Counted from the first letter of the stretch, positions 8,748-18,996 are shown. The stretch is 64,000 nucleotides of DNA from Mixta mediterraneensis (GCF_014946725.1 NZ_JACFXY010000014.1:39581-103580), one strand, 5' to 3'. Program-made: numbers and translations. The notes: generated by a model not told the origin, from the letters alone.

Positions 8748-9979
8748 TAAATGCGGCTCGGTATGCGGTCCGCTTCAGCCTGACAAACGGCTGCGGTGAA
8801 TAAAATATCCGTTGAGGAATTCAACGCCGTTTCAGCCGAATCCTGCAGCACGCCGATGATAAAACCTACGGCGACCACCTGCATTGCCAAATCATTGGGA
8901 ATGCCGAACATATTACATGCCACCGGGATCAGCAGCAGCGAACCCCCCGCCACGCCCGATGCGCCACAGGCACATAATGATGCGACCAGGCTGAGTAAAA
9001 TAGCAGTGGGCAGATCCACACTAATGCCTAAAGTATGTACTGCCGCCAGCGTCAGCACAGTAAGGGTGATCGGGGCGCCCGCCATACTGATAGTCGCACC
9101 CAGCGGGATGGATATTGAATAGGTGTCTTCATCCAGATTTAGACGTTTTGCAATCGCCATATTCACCGGAATGTTAGCGGCAGAGCTGCGGGTAAAGAAG
9201 GCGGTCATACCGCTTTCTCGCAGGCAGGTAAACACCAGCGGATAAGGGTTACGGCGGATTTTACTGAAAACCAACAGCGGATTGACAACCAGCGCCATCA
9301 GCGCCATACAACCGATCAGTAACGACAGTAGGTGAGCATATTGCCACAGAGCACCAAAACCGGTCGAGGCCAGAATAGACGCAACTAAGCCAAAAATACC
9401 TATGGGCGCACAGCGAATGACACAGCGCACCAGCCAGGTCGCTGCGTTTGATGCGTCAGTCAGAAACGCGCGGGTACTCGGTTGGCTGTGCCGAAACGCC
9501 AGCCCTAATCCAATCGCCCACACCAGAATACCGATGTAGTTAGCGTTCATTAACGCAGTAATCGGGTTAGCAACCATACTCATCAGCAAACCGCGCAGCA
9601 CTTCGGTAATGCCGGATGGCGGCGTTATTTCAGTGGCGCCTACCGTTAGTGTCAAGGCTTGTGGCGTCAGGTAACTAAAAATCACCGCCACAACGGCGGC
9701 AAAGAAAGTGCTGAGCAGATAAAGCATAACGATCGGCCTGATATTGCTTTTCTGGCCTTGCTGATGATTAGCGATAGAGGAAATGACCAACACCAGAACC
9801 AGTAATGGCGCCACGGCTTTTAACGCGTTGACAAACAGTTCACCTAACAGTCCTACGGCTAGCGCCGCATCGCGAGACAGCCAGGCTAGCATAATGCCAG
9901 CGACCAGCCCGATCATAATTTGTTTCACCAGGCTTCCTGCGAACAGGGTACCCAGACGTGCGGAGACATTTTTAAGCAT
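8747..9979 (-). CDS. sstT: SstT, sodium-coupled serine/threonine symporter
   Basis: A member of the DAACS (dicarboxylate/amino acid:cation symporter) family in the inner membrane. Family blocks are FFTRSSAANIPVNMAIAKRL, SIPLGATISMAGAPITLTVL and the GGSLLLIPVACNMFGI region, which form the hairpin and substrate site. The start at 9979 (MLKNVSARLGTLFAGSLVKQ) is preferred because E. coli SstT starts only a few residues before the conserved GSLVKQI; the frame is open to an alternative Met at 10012. Length is then 410 residues, close to the family's. It converges with uxaA. Confidence 0.93.
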   Translation of the reverse strand: MLKNVSARLGTLFAGSLVKQIMIGLVAGIMLAWLSRDAALAVGLLGELFVNALKAVAPLLVLVLVISSIANHQQGQKSNIRPIVMLYLLSTFFAAVVAVIFSYLTPQALTLTVGATEITPPSGITEVLRGLLMSMVANPITALMNANYIGILVWAIGLGLAFRHSQPSTRAFLTDASNAATWLVRCVIRCAPIGIFGLVASILASTGFGALWQYAHLLSLLIGCMALMALVVNPLLVFSKIRRNPYPLVFTCLRESGMTAFFTRSSAANIPVNMAIAKRLNLDEDTYSISIPLGATISMAGAPITLTVLTLAAVHTLGISVDLPTAILLSLVASLCACGASGVAGGSLLLIPVACNMFGIPNDLAMQVVAVGFIIGVLQDSAETALNSSTDILFTAAVCQAEADRIPSRI

Positions 9980-10216
9980 AGATTTTTCTGTATTTTTAGC
10001 GGGATGTAGCATTGGTTGCGATAAATCACACAGCCAAAGCGGTTTGCCCAGCGGAGTATAAGGAAAAGAATGGACGAGAAAAGAGATAATTCTGTTAAGG
10101 CGGCTAATATCGAATTTTTATTATGCTGGATAACGGGACGATAACAGAGATAATAAATGACTGAAGCGGCTGATACAAAATAAAGCAGGGGCAGATGCTG
10201 CCCCTGTAGAGAATTA

Positions 10217-11185
10217 TTATGAGATATTCTTCTGGTCATTTCTGTGGTTAACCCAGGCATTAATCAGCAGGGTTGAGGCAAGAATCGTACCGACCACGCC
10301 CAGCGAGGCCCCCACGGGAATAGGGTAAAGATGAGCAATCAGCATCTTACCGCCTATGAATACCAGCACGATCGCCAGACCATATTTCAGCATCGAAAAG
10401 CGTTCTGCTACGTTTGCCAGCAGGAAATACATGGCGCGCAAACCAAGAATCGCAAACAGGTTTGAGGTTAATACGATAAAAGGATCGGTGGTCACGGCGA
10501 AAATGGCCGGAATACTGTCAACTGCAAAAATGACGTCGCTCAGTTCCACCATGATCAGTACCAGCAGCAACGGTGTGGCAAACAGGACGCCATTTTTGCG
10601 AGTGAAAAATTTTTCGCCTTCTAGAAAATCGGTTATGCGCAGATGGTTACGCAACCAGCGCACCAGCGGTTTTTCCCCGACAGCCTTCTCGTCGTCCTCT
10701 TTAGCAAACGCCATTTTCAAGCCAGTAAACAGCAAAAATGCGCCAAATACGTAAAGAATCCAGCTGAATTGAGTAACCAGCCAGCTGCCTGCAAAAATCA
10801 TGAGAGTACGCAGGATAATGGCGCCTAATACGCCATAAATGAGTACGCGCCGTTGTAAATTAGCCGGAATGGAGAAGTAGCTGAACAGCATCAGCCAGAC
10901 GAAAACATTGTCTACCGCTAGCGCTTTTTCAAGCACATAACCGGTCAGAAAAGAGAGCGTTTGAGCAGTGGCGACCTCACGGCTTGCATGGTTGTCGAGA
11001 TACCACCAAAAAGCAGCACTAAACAGCAGCGAGACGGAAATCCAGATTAGCGACCAGACGGCGGCTTGTTTGAATGACATGGTTTGCGCGCCGCGCCGCC
11101 CCTGTAGAAAAAGGTCGATCGCCAGCATGATAAGTACTACCACCGCAAAACTGCCCCAAAGTAATGGCGTTCCTACAGTTTGCAT
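10217..11185 (-). CDS. alx: Alx, TerC-family manganese exporter
   Basis: A 322-residue TerC-family integral membrane protein. E. coli Alx is linked to manganese efflux and alkaline pH response. About eight hydrophobic segments are visible; the conserved acidic family motifs appear in EKALAVDNVFVWLMLFSYF (near residues 87-105) and VELSDVIFAVDSIPAIFAV (near 213-231), where the aspartates bind metal. The start is supported by AGGA eight bases upstream. The leader contains a yybP-ykoY type riboswitch, exactly as for E. coli alx. Confidence 0.94.
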   Translation of the reverse strand: MQTVGTPLLWGSFAVVVLIMLAIDLFLQGRRGAQTMSFKQAAVWSLIWISVSLLFSAAFWWYLDNHASREVATAQTLSFLTGYVLEKALAVDNVFVWLMLFSYFSIPANLQRRVLIYGVLGAIILRTLMIFAGSWLVTQFSWILYVFGAFLLFTGLKMAFAKEDDEKAVGEKPLVRWLRNHLRITDFLEGEKFFTRKNGVLFATPLLLVLIMVELSDVIFAVDSIPAIFAVTTDPFIVLTSNLFAILGLRAMYFLLANVAERFSMLKYGLAIVLVFIGGKMLIAHLYPIPVGASLGVVGTILASTLLINAWVNHRNDQKNIS

Positions 11186-11189
11186 GATT

Positions 11190-11385
11190 TTGTCCTGTCT
11201 GAAATAAATAAGCGGCTGAAGTCAGAAAACGTCAGCCGCTTATTTTGTTGTAAGCAAGCCTCGCCTTCCGGCAAGGTCTCACTTACAACACAGAAACAGG
11301 TCCAGGTTGCCTGATGACCGGATGCGAATGCATCGTAATGACGATCGATCAGCTTATAAGTTACTCCCCTTTGCAGGTGGGTAAA
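11190..11385 (-). ncRNA. yybP-ykoY (PRE) manganese/pH riboswitch of alx
   Basis: On the minus strand the alx leader contains the conserved AAAGGGGAGTAA segment (plus positions 11361-11372) and a later ACCTTGCCGGAAGGCGAGG helix, separated by a large arm, as in the yybP-ykoY class. A strong hairpin (11206-11245, stem AATAAGCGGCTGA/TCAGCCGCTTATT) lies between the aptamer and the alx ribosome-binding site and could terminate transcription or shield the site. In E. coli the same element senses Mn2+ and alkaline pH. Boundaries are approximate. Confidence 0.85.
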
Positions 11386-11443
11386 TTACGGGCTTCGTAA
11401 CCAGGAAGCAATCGCTGTCAGTAATATTTAGAAATATTTACAC

Positions 11444-12424
11444 TTAACGTTGATCGGCAGGAAATATGACGCCAGTTTGACGGCGTATCTCCGTAAGTAG
11501 CCTGGCGGTAATGCGTGAAACCTCCAGCGCGGGATGATCAATCTGACGCTGCTCAACCAAACGCACGAAAGTTTCAGCTTCATACAGCATGGTATTAATG
11601 TGCTGCGGTTGGCTGAGGTCTTGTTTATCTCCGCCGCGTGGAATAAAGCTGACTTGCTGACATTCCGGGATTTTTTGTATCACCAGCGCACCCGCTTCAC
11701 CCTGGATTTCACTGGGAAGCGTGGAATCGCTGACTTTGGAATGCAAAATCGCCACATCAAAGTCACCGTAACCCAGCACGACTGTCCCGTGTGCGTCAAC
11801 GCCGGAATCCAGCAATGTTGCCTGCGCCTGAACTTTTTGCGGCTCGCCCCACAGCATGACGGCGCTGGCTAAACAGTAATAGCCAATGTCCATAATGGAA
11901 CCGTTAGACCAGCGTGGATTAAAGGTATTGGGATTTTCTCCGTTGAGATAGCGTGGATAGCGCGATGAATACTGACAATAGTTAAACACGGCTTTGCGCA
12001 GTTTACCCACCTGCGGCAACGCCTGTTGCAGCCGTAAGAAGTTAGGTAAGCTGGCAGTTTTAAAGGCTTCAAACAAAACCACCTGATGTTCACGCGCGCA
12101 GGCAATCATGGCTTCAACCTCTTTGAGATGAGAGGCCAGCGGTTTTTCGCAAATGACGTGTTTGCCGTGCGACAAAAACATCAGCGCCTGTTCGCAGTGC
12201 AGCGCATTTGGGCTGGCGATATATACCGCGTCAATCTCTGCACAACTGGCCAGCGCCTCTAGTGAGGTAAATACTTGATTGCAGGGATACTCTTTGATGA
12301 ATGTATCTGCCTGTTGCTGGCTACGCGAATAGACCGCGCTCAGTTTCATGTTGCCAGTCTCGTGCGCAGCATCAATGAACTGGCAGGTAATCCAGTTGGT
12401 TCCCACAATGGCAAAACGAATCAC
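11444..12424 (-). CDS. ygjR: YgjR-like Gfo/Idh/MocA oxidoreductase
   Basis: A 326-residue predicted NAD(P)-dependent sugar or inositol dehydrogenase. The N-terminal Rossmann fold starts MIRFAIVGTNWITCQFIDAA, and the family motif CEKPLASHLKEVEAM (about residues 94-108) holds the conserved lysine of the EKP motif. The C-terminal half is the usual alpha/beta sheet domain. Substrate is unknown. Its position between alx and the ygjP-rlmG-fadH block matches ygjR of E. coli. Confidence 0.85.
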   Translation of the reverse strand: MIRFAIVGTNWITCQFIDAAHETGNMKLSAVYSRSQQQADTFIKEYPCNQVFTSLEALASCAEIDAVYIASPNALHCEQALMFLSHGKHVICEKPLASHLKEVEAMIACAREHQVVLFEAFKTASLPNFLRLQQALPQVGKLRKAVFNYCQYSSRYPRYLNGENPNTFNPRWSNGSIMDIGYYCLASAVMLWGEPQKVQAQATLLDSGVDAHGTVVLGYGDFDVAILHSKVSDSTLPSEIQGEAGALVIQKIPECQQVSFIPRGGDKQDLSQPQHINTMLYEAETFVRLVEQRQIDHPALEVSRITARLLTEIRRQTGVIFPADQR

Positions 12425-12567
12425 GACGTTACTCCTGCTTTTTAAAACGGCAGAGTAGCATGTCCAACGTCACGCGCAACGCAGGCGCTAAAGGCGAATT
12501 TGATCCTGCGATCCGCATTCCAATATTATGATGACGCAACGGCATTTGGCAGAAAGAAGGAGCGCAG

Positions 12568-14256
12568 GTGAAAGGAAGTAAACACGCACTGAACTGGACC
12601 ACGTTGTTAATTGCTATTCCGGTTGGTTTCGTTGCATCGCTGGTTACACTGGCTTTTCGCGGCGTTATTGAACTGATCAATCATCTGCTGTTTAGGAGTA
12701 GCAATGAAATAACCGAGGCGATGCACATCTGGCCGTGGTTTCTCTGGCCAGTGCTGGTTGGCGCGGGCGGTTTACTGGCGGGATATTTTTTGCGGTATGC
12801 CGTTACCATTGAACAACAGCAAACGGGTAAAAACGATTATCTCGAAGTTATTAATGCCCGGCTTGATGAAGTGCCAACCAAAACCTCGCTATTCCGCGCA
12901 CTGTCTTCTATTGCCAGTATTGGCAGCGGTGCATCGATTGGTAAAGAGGGGCCGATGGTGCAGCTTTCTGCCTTGTGCGGCAGCCTGATGGGCAAGTTTC
13001 TTCCCGCTTCCCTTAAGCTTAAAAACAGTGATGTGGTAGCGATGGCCGCCGCAGCCGGGCTCTCTTCTGTTTATCATGCACCGCTGGCCTCCGCGATTTT
13101 TGTCGCTGAAATTGCCTTTGGCATTTCGGCGCTACAGCGTTTGATCCCGCTCATCATCGCTTCTGCCGTGGCGGTCATGACAATGTGGTCTTTTGGCTTT
13201 CGCAGTGTGCTTTATCCGCTGGCCGAAACGAATTTCCAGATGAATGTCAGCAGCTTATTGATGACGGTGATCATTGGCTTATGCGCCGGGCTGGCAGGTT
13301 GGTTACTGATCAAACTGATTGCACGTAGCAGGATGCTGTTTAGCCGGGTGCGCTCGCTGCCGCTGCGACTGGGAGCAGGCGGCTTTGCGGTAGGGTTACT
13401 GGCGCTGATTTCAACCGATATTTTAGGCAACGGTTACGAAGTCATCGTAAAAATCATGGCAGGGCATTACCTGTTGCCGGGATTGTTATTGCTGCTGTTA
13501 CTGAAAACGCTGGCAACCAGTCTGTCGGTGGGATCGAATGCTGTCGGTGGTTTATTTACGCCATCGCTGTTAATTGGCGCGCTGTTAGGGGTAGTGCTGG
13601 CGATGGGCGGTACAGCGCTTCATTTGCCGCTTAGCCATATTTTGCTGTATGCGGCAATTGGCATGGCGGCGGTGTTAGCGGCAGTCAGCCAGGCACCGCT
13701 AATGGCAATTTTGATGGTGCTGGAAATGACGCTCAATAGCAGCCTGCTGTTCCCGCTGATGATTGCGGCGGTGCTGGCATCAGTGGTGGTGTATCGCCTG
13801 CAATCCGCCAGCACTTATCCGGTGGTGAGTAATCACTTTAATCGCTCAGAAGCGAAATATGATTTCGATAATATGCGGGTAGCGGAACTGATCATTCCCG
13901 GCGCGGCCCTGAAACCAGAAGAGTCGGTGGGCCAGGCATTGGCGGTGAGTTCACTTAAGCGCGAACGCTACGTCTATGTCATTAATAATCAAGGCGCGTT
14001 TCTGGGAGTCGTATCGATACACGACATCGCACGCAAAGTACTGGCGCAGGAGATCACCCTGGATTCGCCAGTGCAGCTGGTGATGGATAATAATTTCCCC
14101 TGCGTTTACCAGTATCAAAGTATGCGGGAAGGCTGGGAAGCGTTCGCAATGGTTACGCTGGAACGCCTGCCGGTATTGAATAACCCGCAGGATCGCCATT
14201 TTCTCGGCGCATTAACCAAAACCAGCCTGATTCAAAAAGCACAAGAGTTTCTTTAA
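12568..14256 (+). CDS. ClC-family chloride/proton exchanger with C-terminal CBS pair
   Basis: A 562-residue ClC protein. Selectivity motifs are clear: GSGASIG at residues 119-125, KEGP at 126-129 (E127 would be the gating glutamate) and GGLFTPSLLIG near 332-342. The C-terminal ~130 residues, after the last hydrophobic segment, look like a CBS-domain pair (MRVAELIIPGAALKPEE, YVYVINNQGAFLGVVSIHDI, then RLPVLNNPQDRHFLGALTKT). It resembles ClcB but is longer than E. coli ClcB. Probable roles are acid resistance or anion balance. The start has AAGGAG ten bases upstream. Confidence 0.88.
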   Translation: MKGSKHALNWTTLLIAIPVGFVASLVTLAFRGVIELINHLLFRSSNEITEAMHIWPWFLWPVLVGAGGLLAGYFLRYAVTIEQQQTGKNDYLEVINARLDEVPTKTSLFRALSSIASIGSGASIGKEGPMVQLSALCGSLMGKFLPASLKLKNSDVVAMAAAAGLSSVYHAPLASAIFVAEIAFGISALQRLIPLIIASAVAVMTMWSFGFRSVLYPLAETNFQMNVSSLLMTVIIGLCAGLAGWLLIKLIARSRMLFSRVRSLPLRLGAGGFAVGLLALISTDILGNGYEVIVKIMAGHYLLPGLLLLLLLKTLATSLSVGSNAVGGLFTPSLLIGALLGVVLAMGGTALHLPLSHILLYAAIGMAAVLAAVSQAPLMAILMVLEMTLNSSLLFPLMIAAVLASVVVYRLQSASTYPVVSNHFNRSEAKYDFDNMRVAELIIPGAALKPEESVGQALAVSSLKRERYVYVINNQGAFLGVVSIHDIARKVLAQEITLDSPVQLVMDNNFPCVYQYQSMREGWEAFAMVTLERLPVLNNPQDRHFLGALTKTSLIQKAQEFL

Positions 14257-14756
14257 GCGGCATTACCGCGCATCGCCTGATCGGTCATCCACAGGCGTGC
14301 GTCAAATTCGAGCTGGTGGTAATCCGGCTCCATATGACAGCAAAGCTGATAGAACGCTTTGTCGTGTTCTTTTTCTTTAAGATGCGCCAGTTCGTGAACC
14401 ACGATCATACGTAAAAACGGCTCTGGCGCCAGGCGAAAGAAGGTGGAAATACGGATTTCGGCCTTGGCTTTTAAATTACCACCCTGCACGCGAGACACCG
14501 CCGTATGTAAACCCAGTGCGTGCTTCATCACTTTGATTTTGTTATCCCAAATAACTTTGCTGACAGGTGGCGCGTTACGCATAAAGCGGTTTTTTAGCCC
14601 CTGCGTGAAGTCATACAGCGCTTTATCGCTGATGACGTTATGCGTGTCGGGATACCGTTCCTGTAAAAATGCCCCCAAACGCTGATGCTCGATCAACGTG
14701 TTTACCTGCTCAAGAATAGGCTCAGGATAACCCTGAAGATAGATAAGTGAGGACAT
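14253..14756 (-). CDS. ygjP: YgjP-like zinc metallopeptidase (DUF45)
   Basis: A 167-residue protein of the M48-like YgjP/WLM group. The zinc motif HELAHLKEKEH (HExxH, about residues 122-132) and a downstream conserved CCHMEPDYHQLE are present. The start at 14756 (MSSLIYLQGYPEP) matches the family N-terminus; the reading frame stays open further upstream but overlaps rlmG's promoter region. The substrate is unknown. The gene is divergent from rlmG and converges with the ClC gene, with 4 bases of overlap at the 3' ends. Confidence 0.9.
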   Translation of the reverse strand: MSSLIYLQGYPEPILEQVNTLIEHQRLGAFLQERYPDTHNVISDKALYDFTQGLKNRFMRNAPPVSKVIWDNKIKVMKHALGLHTAVSRVQGGNLKAKAEIRISTFFRLAPEPFLRMIVVHELAHLKEKEHDKAFYQLCCHMEPDYHQLEFDARLWMTDQAMRGNAA

Positions 14757-14837
14757 TAGGGATTCCCGGTGAAAGACAGTATACTGCGCCCCTTTTTGGG
14801 GCGAAAACCAACCAAAGTGTACCATGCCGGAGAAACC

Positions 14838-15956
14838 ATGAGCCAACTTGAACTGAACGATCGCACACTGATCCTGCATCGTTTTCCGCAGATGCGTGAC
14901 GAAAGTCCATTACAAGCCTGGGATGCGGCTGATGAATATCTGTTACAACAGGCGCTGCCTGAAGGGCCGGTATGGGTATTTAACGACAGCTTTGGTGCGT
15001 TGACCTGTGCGTTAAATCCACGCCCGGTTTGGCATATCAGCGATTCATGGCTGAGCCAGCAGGCTACGCGTCAAAATCTTCGCCTCAATGCGCTTGATGA
15101 TGGCGAGGTACATTTCCTCGACAGTCTGGCGGCATTACCGGCTGCGCCCGCCGCCGTGCTGATTAAGGTGCCGAAAACGCTGGCGTTGCTGGAGCAGCAG
15201 CTGCGTTCAATTCGACAGGCGATCACACCGGAAACGGTAATACTGGCCGCTGCGCGTGCCAAAGAAATCCACAATTCGACGCTGCAACTGTTCGGGCAAA
15301 TCATTGGCGAAACCAAAACCTCGCTGGCCTGGAAAAAAGCACGACTGATTTACAGCCAGTTTACCCAACCGGTTCTGCCTGAGCAGTCACCCACTCTCGT
15401 CTGGCCGCTGGATGGCACCTCTTATCAAATTCATAATCATGCCAACGTCTTTTCCCGATCTGCACTGGATATTGGCGCTCGTTTGTTTATGCAGCATTTG
15501 CCAGAAAACATTGAAGGCGAGATTATCGATCTGGGCTGCGGAAATGGCGTTATTGGCCTGATGGCGCTGGCGCGTAATCCCCTGGCTGAAGTGCATTTTC
15601 TTGATGAGTCCTACATGGCGGTGGAATCCAGTCGTCTGAATGTCGAGATCAACCGTCCAGAGGATCTGACGCGCTGCCAGTTTCGCGTGAACAACGTGTT
15701 GAGCGGCTATCCTTCTGACCGATTGCATGCGGTGCTGTGTAATCCGCCGTTTCATCAGCAGCATGCCATCACCGATCATCTGGCGTGGCAGATGCTCCGT
15801 GACGCTAAGCGCTGCCTGCAATATGGCGGCGAGCTGCGCATTGTTGGCAATCGTCATCTCGATTATCACCACAAGCTGAAAAAATTATTTGGAAACTGCA
15901 CGCTGGTGGCGTCAAATCAAAAATTTGTCATATTGCGTGCGGTGAAAATGCGTTAA
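14838..15956 (+). CDS. rlmG: RlmG, 23S rRNA (guanine1835-N2)-methyltransferase
   Basis: A 372-residue SAM-dependent enzyme that methylates G1835 of 23S rRNA. It has an N-terminal methyltransferase-like domain and a catalytic C-terminal MTS domain with the SAM motif DLGCGNGVIGLMAL (about residues 231-244) and the N6/N2-type catalytic motif NPPFHQQ (near 305-311). ATG 14838 (MSQLELNDRTL) is chosen over an upstream in-frame Met at 14769 because GGAGAAA precedes it and E. coli RlmG begins at this point. Confidence 0.94.
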   Translation: MSQLELNDRTLILHRFPQMRDESPLQAWDAADEYLLQQALPEGPVWVFNDSFGALTCALNPRPVWHISDSWLSQQATRQNLRLNALDDGEVHFLDSLAALPAAPAAVLIKVPKTLALLEQQLRSIRQAITPETVILAAARAKEIHNSTLQLFGQIIGETKTSLAWKKARLIYSQFTQPVLPEQSPTLVWPLDGTSYQIHNHANVFSRSALDIGARLFMQHLPENIEGEIIDLGCGNGVIGLMALARNPLAEVHFLDESYMAVESSRLNVEINRPEDLTRCQFRVNNVLSGYPSDRLHAVLCNPPFHQQHAITDHLAWQMLRDAKRCLQYGGELRIVGNRHLDYHHKLKKLFGNCTLVASNQKFVILRAVKMR

Positions 15957-15959
15957 GCA

Positions 15960-17987
15960 TTATACCGTCAGCGCCAGCTGTGTTGCCTGCGCGATAGCAC
16001 GACGAGCATCTAATTCCAGCGCGACGTCGGCACCGCCAATTAACCGGACTGTTTTTCCGCTTTCACGCAGCGCAGCGGCCAGCTCGCGTTGCGGCTCTTG
16101 ACCGACACAGATAATCACGTTATCCACCGGCAACACTAAAATGTCGCCTTCTCGTCGGATATGCAGTCCTTTATCGTCAATTAACAAATATTCAATGCCG
16201 CCCCACAGCTGCACGCCGCGTGCTTGCAGAGTGGTACGATGAATCCAGCCGGTAGTTTTTGCCAGCGTGGCGCCGGGCTTGCCTGCTTTACGCTGTAGCA
16301 ACCAAATGCGCCGGGCGGACTGAGGCGGTTGCGAGCGGGTCAATCCGCCACGTTGCGTCAGGCTGTAATCAATTCCCCATTCAGCATAAAAGGTGTCCAG
16401 CGTCTCTTCATGCAGCGGTTGCGATAAATACGCAGCGGTATCAAAACCAACGCCGCCTGCGCCAATGATTGCAACGCGCTCGCCGACCGGCTTTTTATCA
16501 CGTAGCACATCGAGATAGCTAAGCACTTTTGGATGCTCAATGCCCGGAATAGTAGGGATGCGCGGTTGAATACCGGTCGCCAGGATCACTTCATCAGCCT
16601 CGTCTAATTGATCAGCCTTTACCCGACAGGCCGTTTTTATCGTCACACCCGCTGCGGCCAGCTGATGGCGGTAGTAACGTAACGTTTCGCTGAATTCGGC
16701 TTTGCCAGGAATCTGGCAGGCGATAGTGAACTGCCCGCCAATATCAGGCGCAGCTTCGTAAAGCGTAACCTGGTGACCCCGTTGCGCTGCTTGTAAGGCG
16801 AACGCCATTCCTGCCGGGCCTGCGCCCACCACCGCCAGGTTTTTAGGCGTCGTACTGGTCGTTATCGGCATCAGCGTCTCATGACAGGCTCGTGGATTTA
16901 CCAGGCAGGACGTCACTTTGCCGACAAAAATCTGGTCAAGACAGGCCTGATTACAGGCGATACAGGTATTGATACGTTCAGGCGCGCCGCGCTGTGCTTT
17001 GCTGACAAAAGCCGCGTCGGCGAGAAAAGGACGCGCCATAGAAACCATATCCGCGTAGCCTTCCTGTAACAGCCGTTCCGCTACGTCAGGATGGTTGATC
17101 CGGTTTGTGGCAATGACCGGCACAGAAACATGCGCGCGCAGACGCTTCGTAACCCAGGCAAAAGCCGCGCGCGGCACGCAGGTGGCGATAGTAGGAATGC
17201 GGGCCTCATGCCAGCCAATGCCGGTATTGAATAGCGTTACGCCACACTGTTCCAGCTCGCGCGCCAGGGTTAGCGTCTCTTGCAGGGTGCTGCCCTGGTT
17301 GATCAAGTCGAGCATGGATAAGCGAAAAATAATAATAAATTTTGCGCCTGTCGAGGCACGAACCGCACGAGTAACAGCCAGCGCAAATTGCATACGCTGA
17401 CTGAAATCGCCGCCCCAGCGATCGTCTCGCTGGTTAGTGTGCTTAACCAGAAACTGATTTATCAGATAGCCTTCCGATCCCATGATCTCAACACCATCGT
17501 AACCCGCTTGCTGAGCTAGTCGGGCGCAACGCGCGAAATCAGCGATGGTCTGCTCAATTTCTGCCTCACTCATCGCTTTGGGGGGAAAAGGATTAACAGG
17601 CGCCTGAAGAGCGGAGGGCGCAACCAGATCGTTTTGATAGCTGTAGCGGCCCGTATGCAATATTTGTAACGCGATTTTGCCGTCATGTTGGTGCACGGCC
17701 TCGGTGATTTGACGGTGCCAGCCGCATTGATTTTCATGAGTAAGCATTGCGCCATGTGCCATCGCCACACCTTGCGCGTTAGGAGAAACACCCCCGGTCA
17801 CAATCAGTGCTACGCCTTCGCGTGCACGCTCGGCGTAAAACGTGGTCAACCGATCCGCCCCGTCAGTGTGTTCTTCCAGTCCGGTATGCATTGAGCCCAT
17901 CAGGAAACGATTTTTCAGCCGGGTGAAACCCAAATCTAGCGGGGTAAATAATGCCGGGTAAGCTGCGTTGCGCTCAGTCATCATCAC
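15960..17987 (-). CDS. fadH: FadH, 2,4-dienoyl-CoA reductase (NADPH)
   Basis: A 675-residue flavo-iron-sulfur enzyme needed for beta-oxidation of unsaturated fatty acids with even-position double bonds. Domain order: FMN-binding TIM barrel of the old yellow enzyme type (about 1-330); 4Fe-4S cysteines in CIACNQACLDQIFVGKVTSC (near 336-355); then FAD (VVGAGPAGMAFALQAAQRG) and NADPH (AIIGAGGVGFDTAAYL) nucleotide folds. Length matches E. coli FadH. Start could be any of the first three Met codons. It converges with rlmG, three bases apart. Confidence 0.95.
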   Translation of the reverse strand: MMMTERNAAYPALFTPLDLGFTRLKNRFLMGSMHTGLEEHTDGADRLTTFYAERAREGVALIVTGGVSPNAQGVAMAHGAMLTHENQCGWHRQITEAVHQHDGKIALQILHTGRYSYQNDLVAPSALQAPVNPFPPKAMSEAEIEQTIADFARCARLAQQAGYDGVEIMGSEGYLINQFLVKHTNQRDDRWGGDFSQRMQFALAVTRAVRASTGAKFIIIFRLSMLDLINQGSTLQETLTLARELEQCGVTLFNTGIGWHEARIPTIATCVPRAAFAWVTKRLRAHVSVPVIATNRINHPDVAERLLQEGYADMVSMARPFLADAAFVSKAQRGAPERINTCIACNQACLDQIFVGKVTSCLVNPRACHETLMPITTSTTPKNLAVVGAGPAGMAFALQAAQRGHQVTLYEAAPDIGGQFTIACQIPGKAEFSETLRYYRHQLAAAGVTIKTACRVKADQLDEADEVILATGIQPRIPTIPGIEHPKVLSYLDVLRDKKPVGERVAIIGAGGVGFDTAAYLSQPLHEETLDTFYAEWGIDYSLTQRGGLTRSQPPQSARRIWLLQRKAGKPGATLAKTTGWIHRTTLQARGVQLWGGIEYLLIDDKGLHIRREGDILVLPVDNVIICVGQEPQRELAAALRESGKTVRLIGGADVALELDARRAIAQATQLALTV

Positions 17988-18163
17988 GCTCAGGGAAGTG
18001 GTCTGATGAGTTAACTTTAGCGATTTCTGTGTTAAAAAAAAGTGAAAGGATGTCAGGGTGTGAGAAGTATCAAAAAAGCAGGGGCTGTGACGCAGACGCC
18101 AGGCGTGGATTAAAGAAGCACAGCGATGTTCATCACGATTACATTAAACATCGCTTTTTGGTA

Positions 18164-18897
18164 TCAGCCCCTCCGCATAGGGTGATTGAATGAATTACGT
18201 CGAATCCATGAATAACGCGATTGATAGCCGCTATTAAAATGGGTATTAGAGCGGTAGCTCGATCCCGCTTCTGCCATGCAGTAAGTGCACACACCCACGT
18301 TATCGATTTGACCGGCAGGAATGCCAGCCTGCATTAACATTCGTGTGGCCAGGTCGGGTAAATCAAACCAAATGCCATTCTGCTGCGGGTGTGCCTGCGC
18401 TCGTCGGGAATGAGGATTAACAGGCTGCGATTGATGCCACTTTATATGCTGCGGTACGCCAGGCGTTTGCTCAATCTCTGCCAGCATGCCTGCACCCAGT
18501 TCATAACAGCAGGGCGCGATGGCGGGACCGATAGCAACATACAAACTTTCTGGCGTGGTGCCAAGCGCGCAGAGTTTTTCAACGGCGCGGTACAACACGC
18601 CTTTTAATGTTCCTTTTAAACCCGCGTGAACGGCGGCGACATTTTTTGTTGAGTATCCGCGATTAAGACAGGTAAACAATCTGCGGTATAAACCGCAACT
18701 GGCCGATCACCCAGGCCGATCACGCCATCGGATTCGCAACTTTTGGGCGGAAAATTTTGTGTGTCCAGCACCACATTTGCGCTGTGGCGCTGATGACCAT
18801 AAGCCGCACTGGCAGGAGGGGATTGCCCAGCGGGCTGAAAAGCATAATCTACCCAACCGAGCGAATCGAGTAATGGTGAGCGTGGGGGCAAGGGCAT
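18164..18897 (-). pseudogene. PgeF/YfiH-like laccase-domain protein, frameshifted
   Basis: Two adjacent minus-strand frames together rebuild one Cu-oxidase_4 (laccase-domain, YfiH/PgeF) protein. The upstream frame (18616-18897) gives GDRPVAVYTADCLPVLIADTQQK; the downstream frame continues NVAAVHAGLKGTLKGVL, then IGPAIAPCCYELG. The conserved His and Cys ligands of the family are present across the join. The frames change in a run of six A (minus strand, about 18640), so one base was gained or lost there. The family removes misplaced residues from peptidoglycan precursors or acts on purine nucleosides. A sequencing error is possible. Confidence 0.8.
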
Positions 18898-18996
18898 ACG
18901 TTTCTCCTGTCATAACTGCGCGCGTTCTGCTGCTCACAGCTTACGTTAACTGCTACATTTTTGAAGCCTTACCCACCTTCACCTTAAGGATGAACG

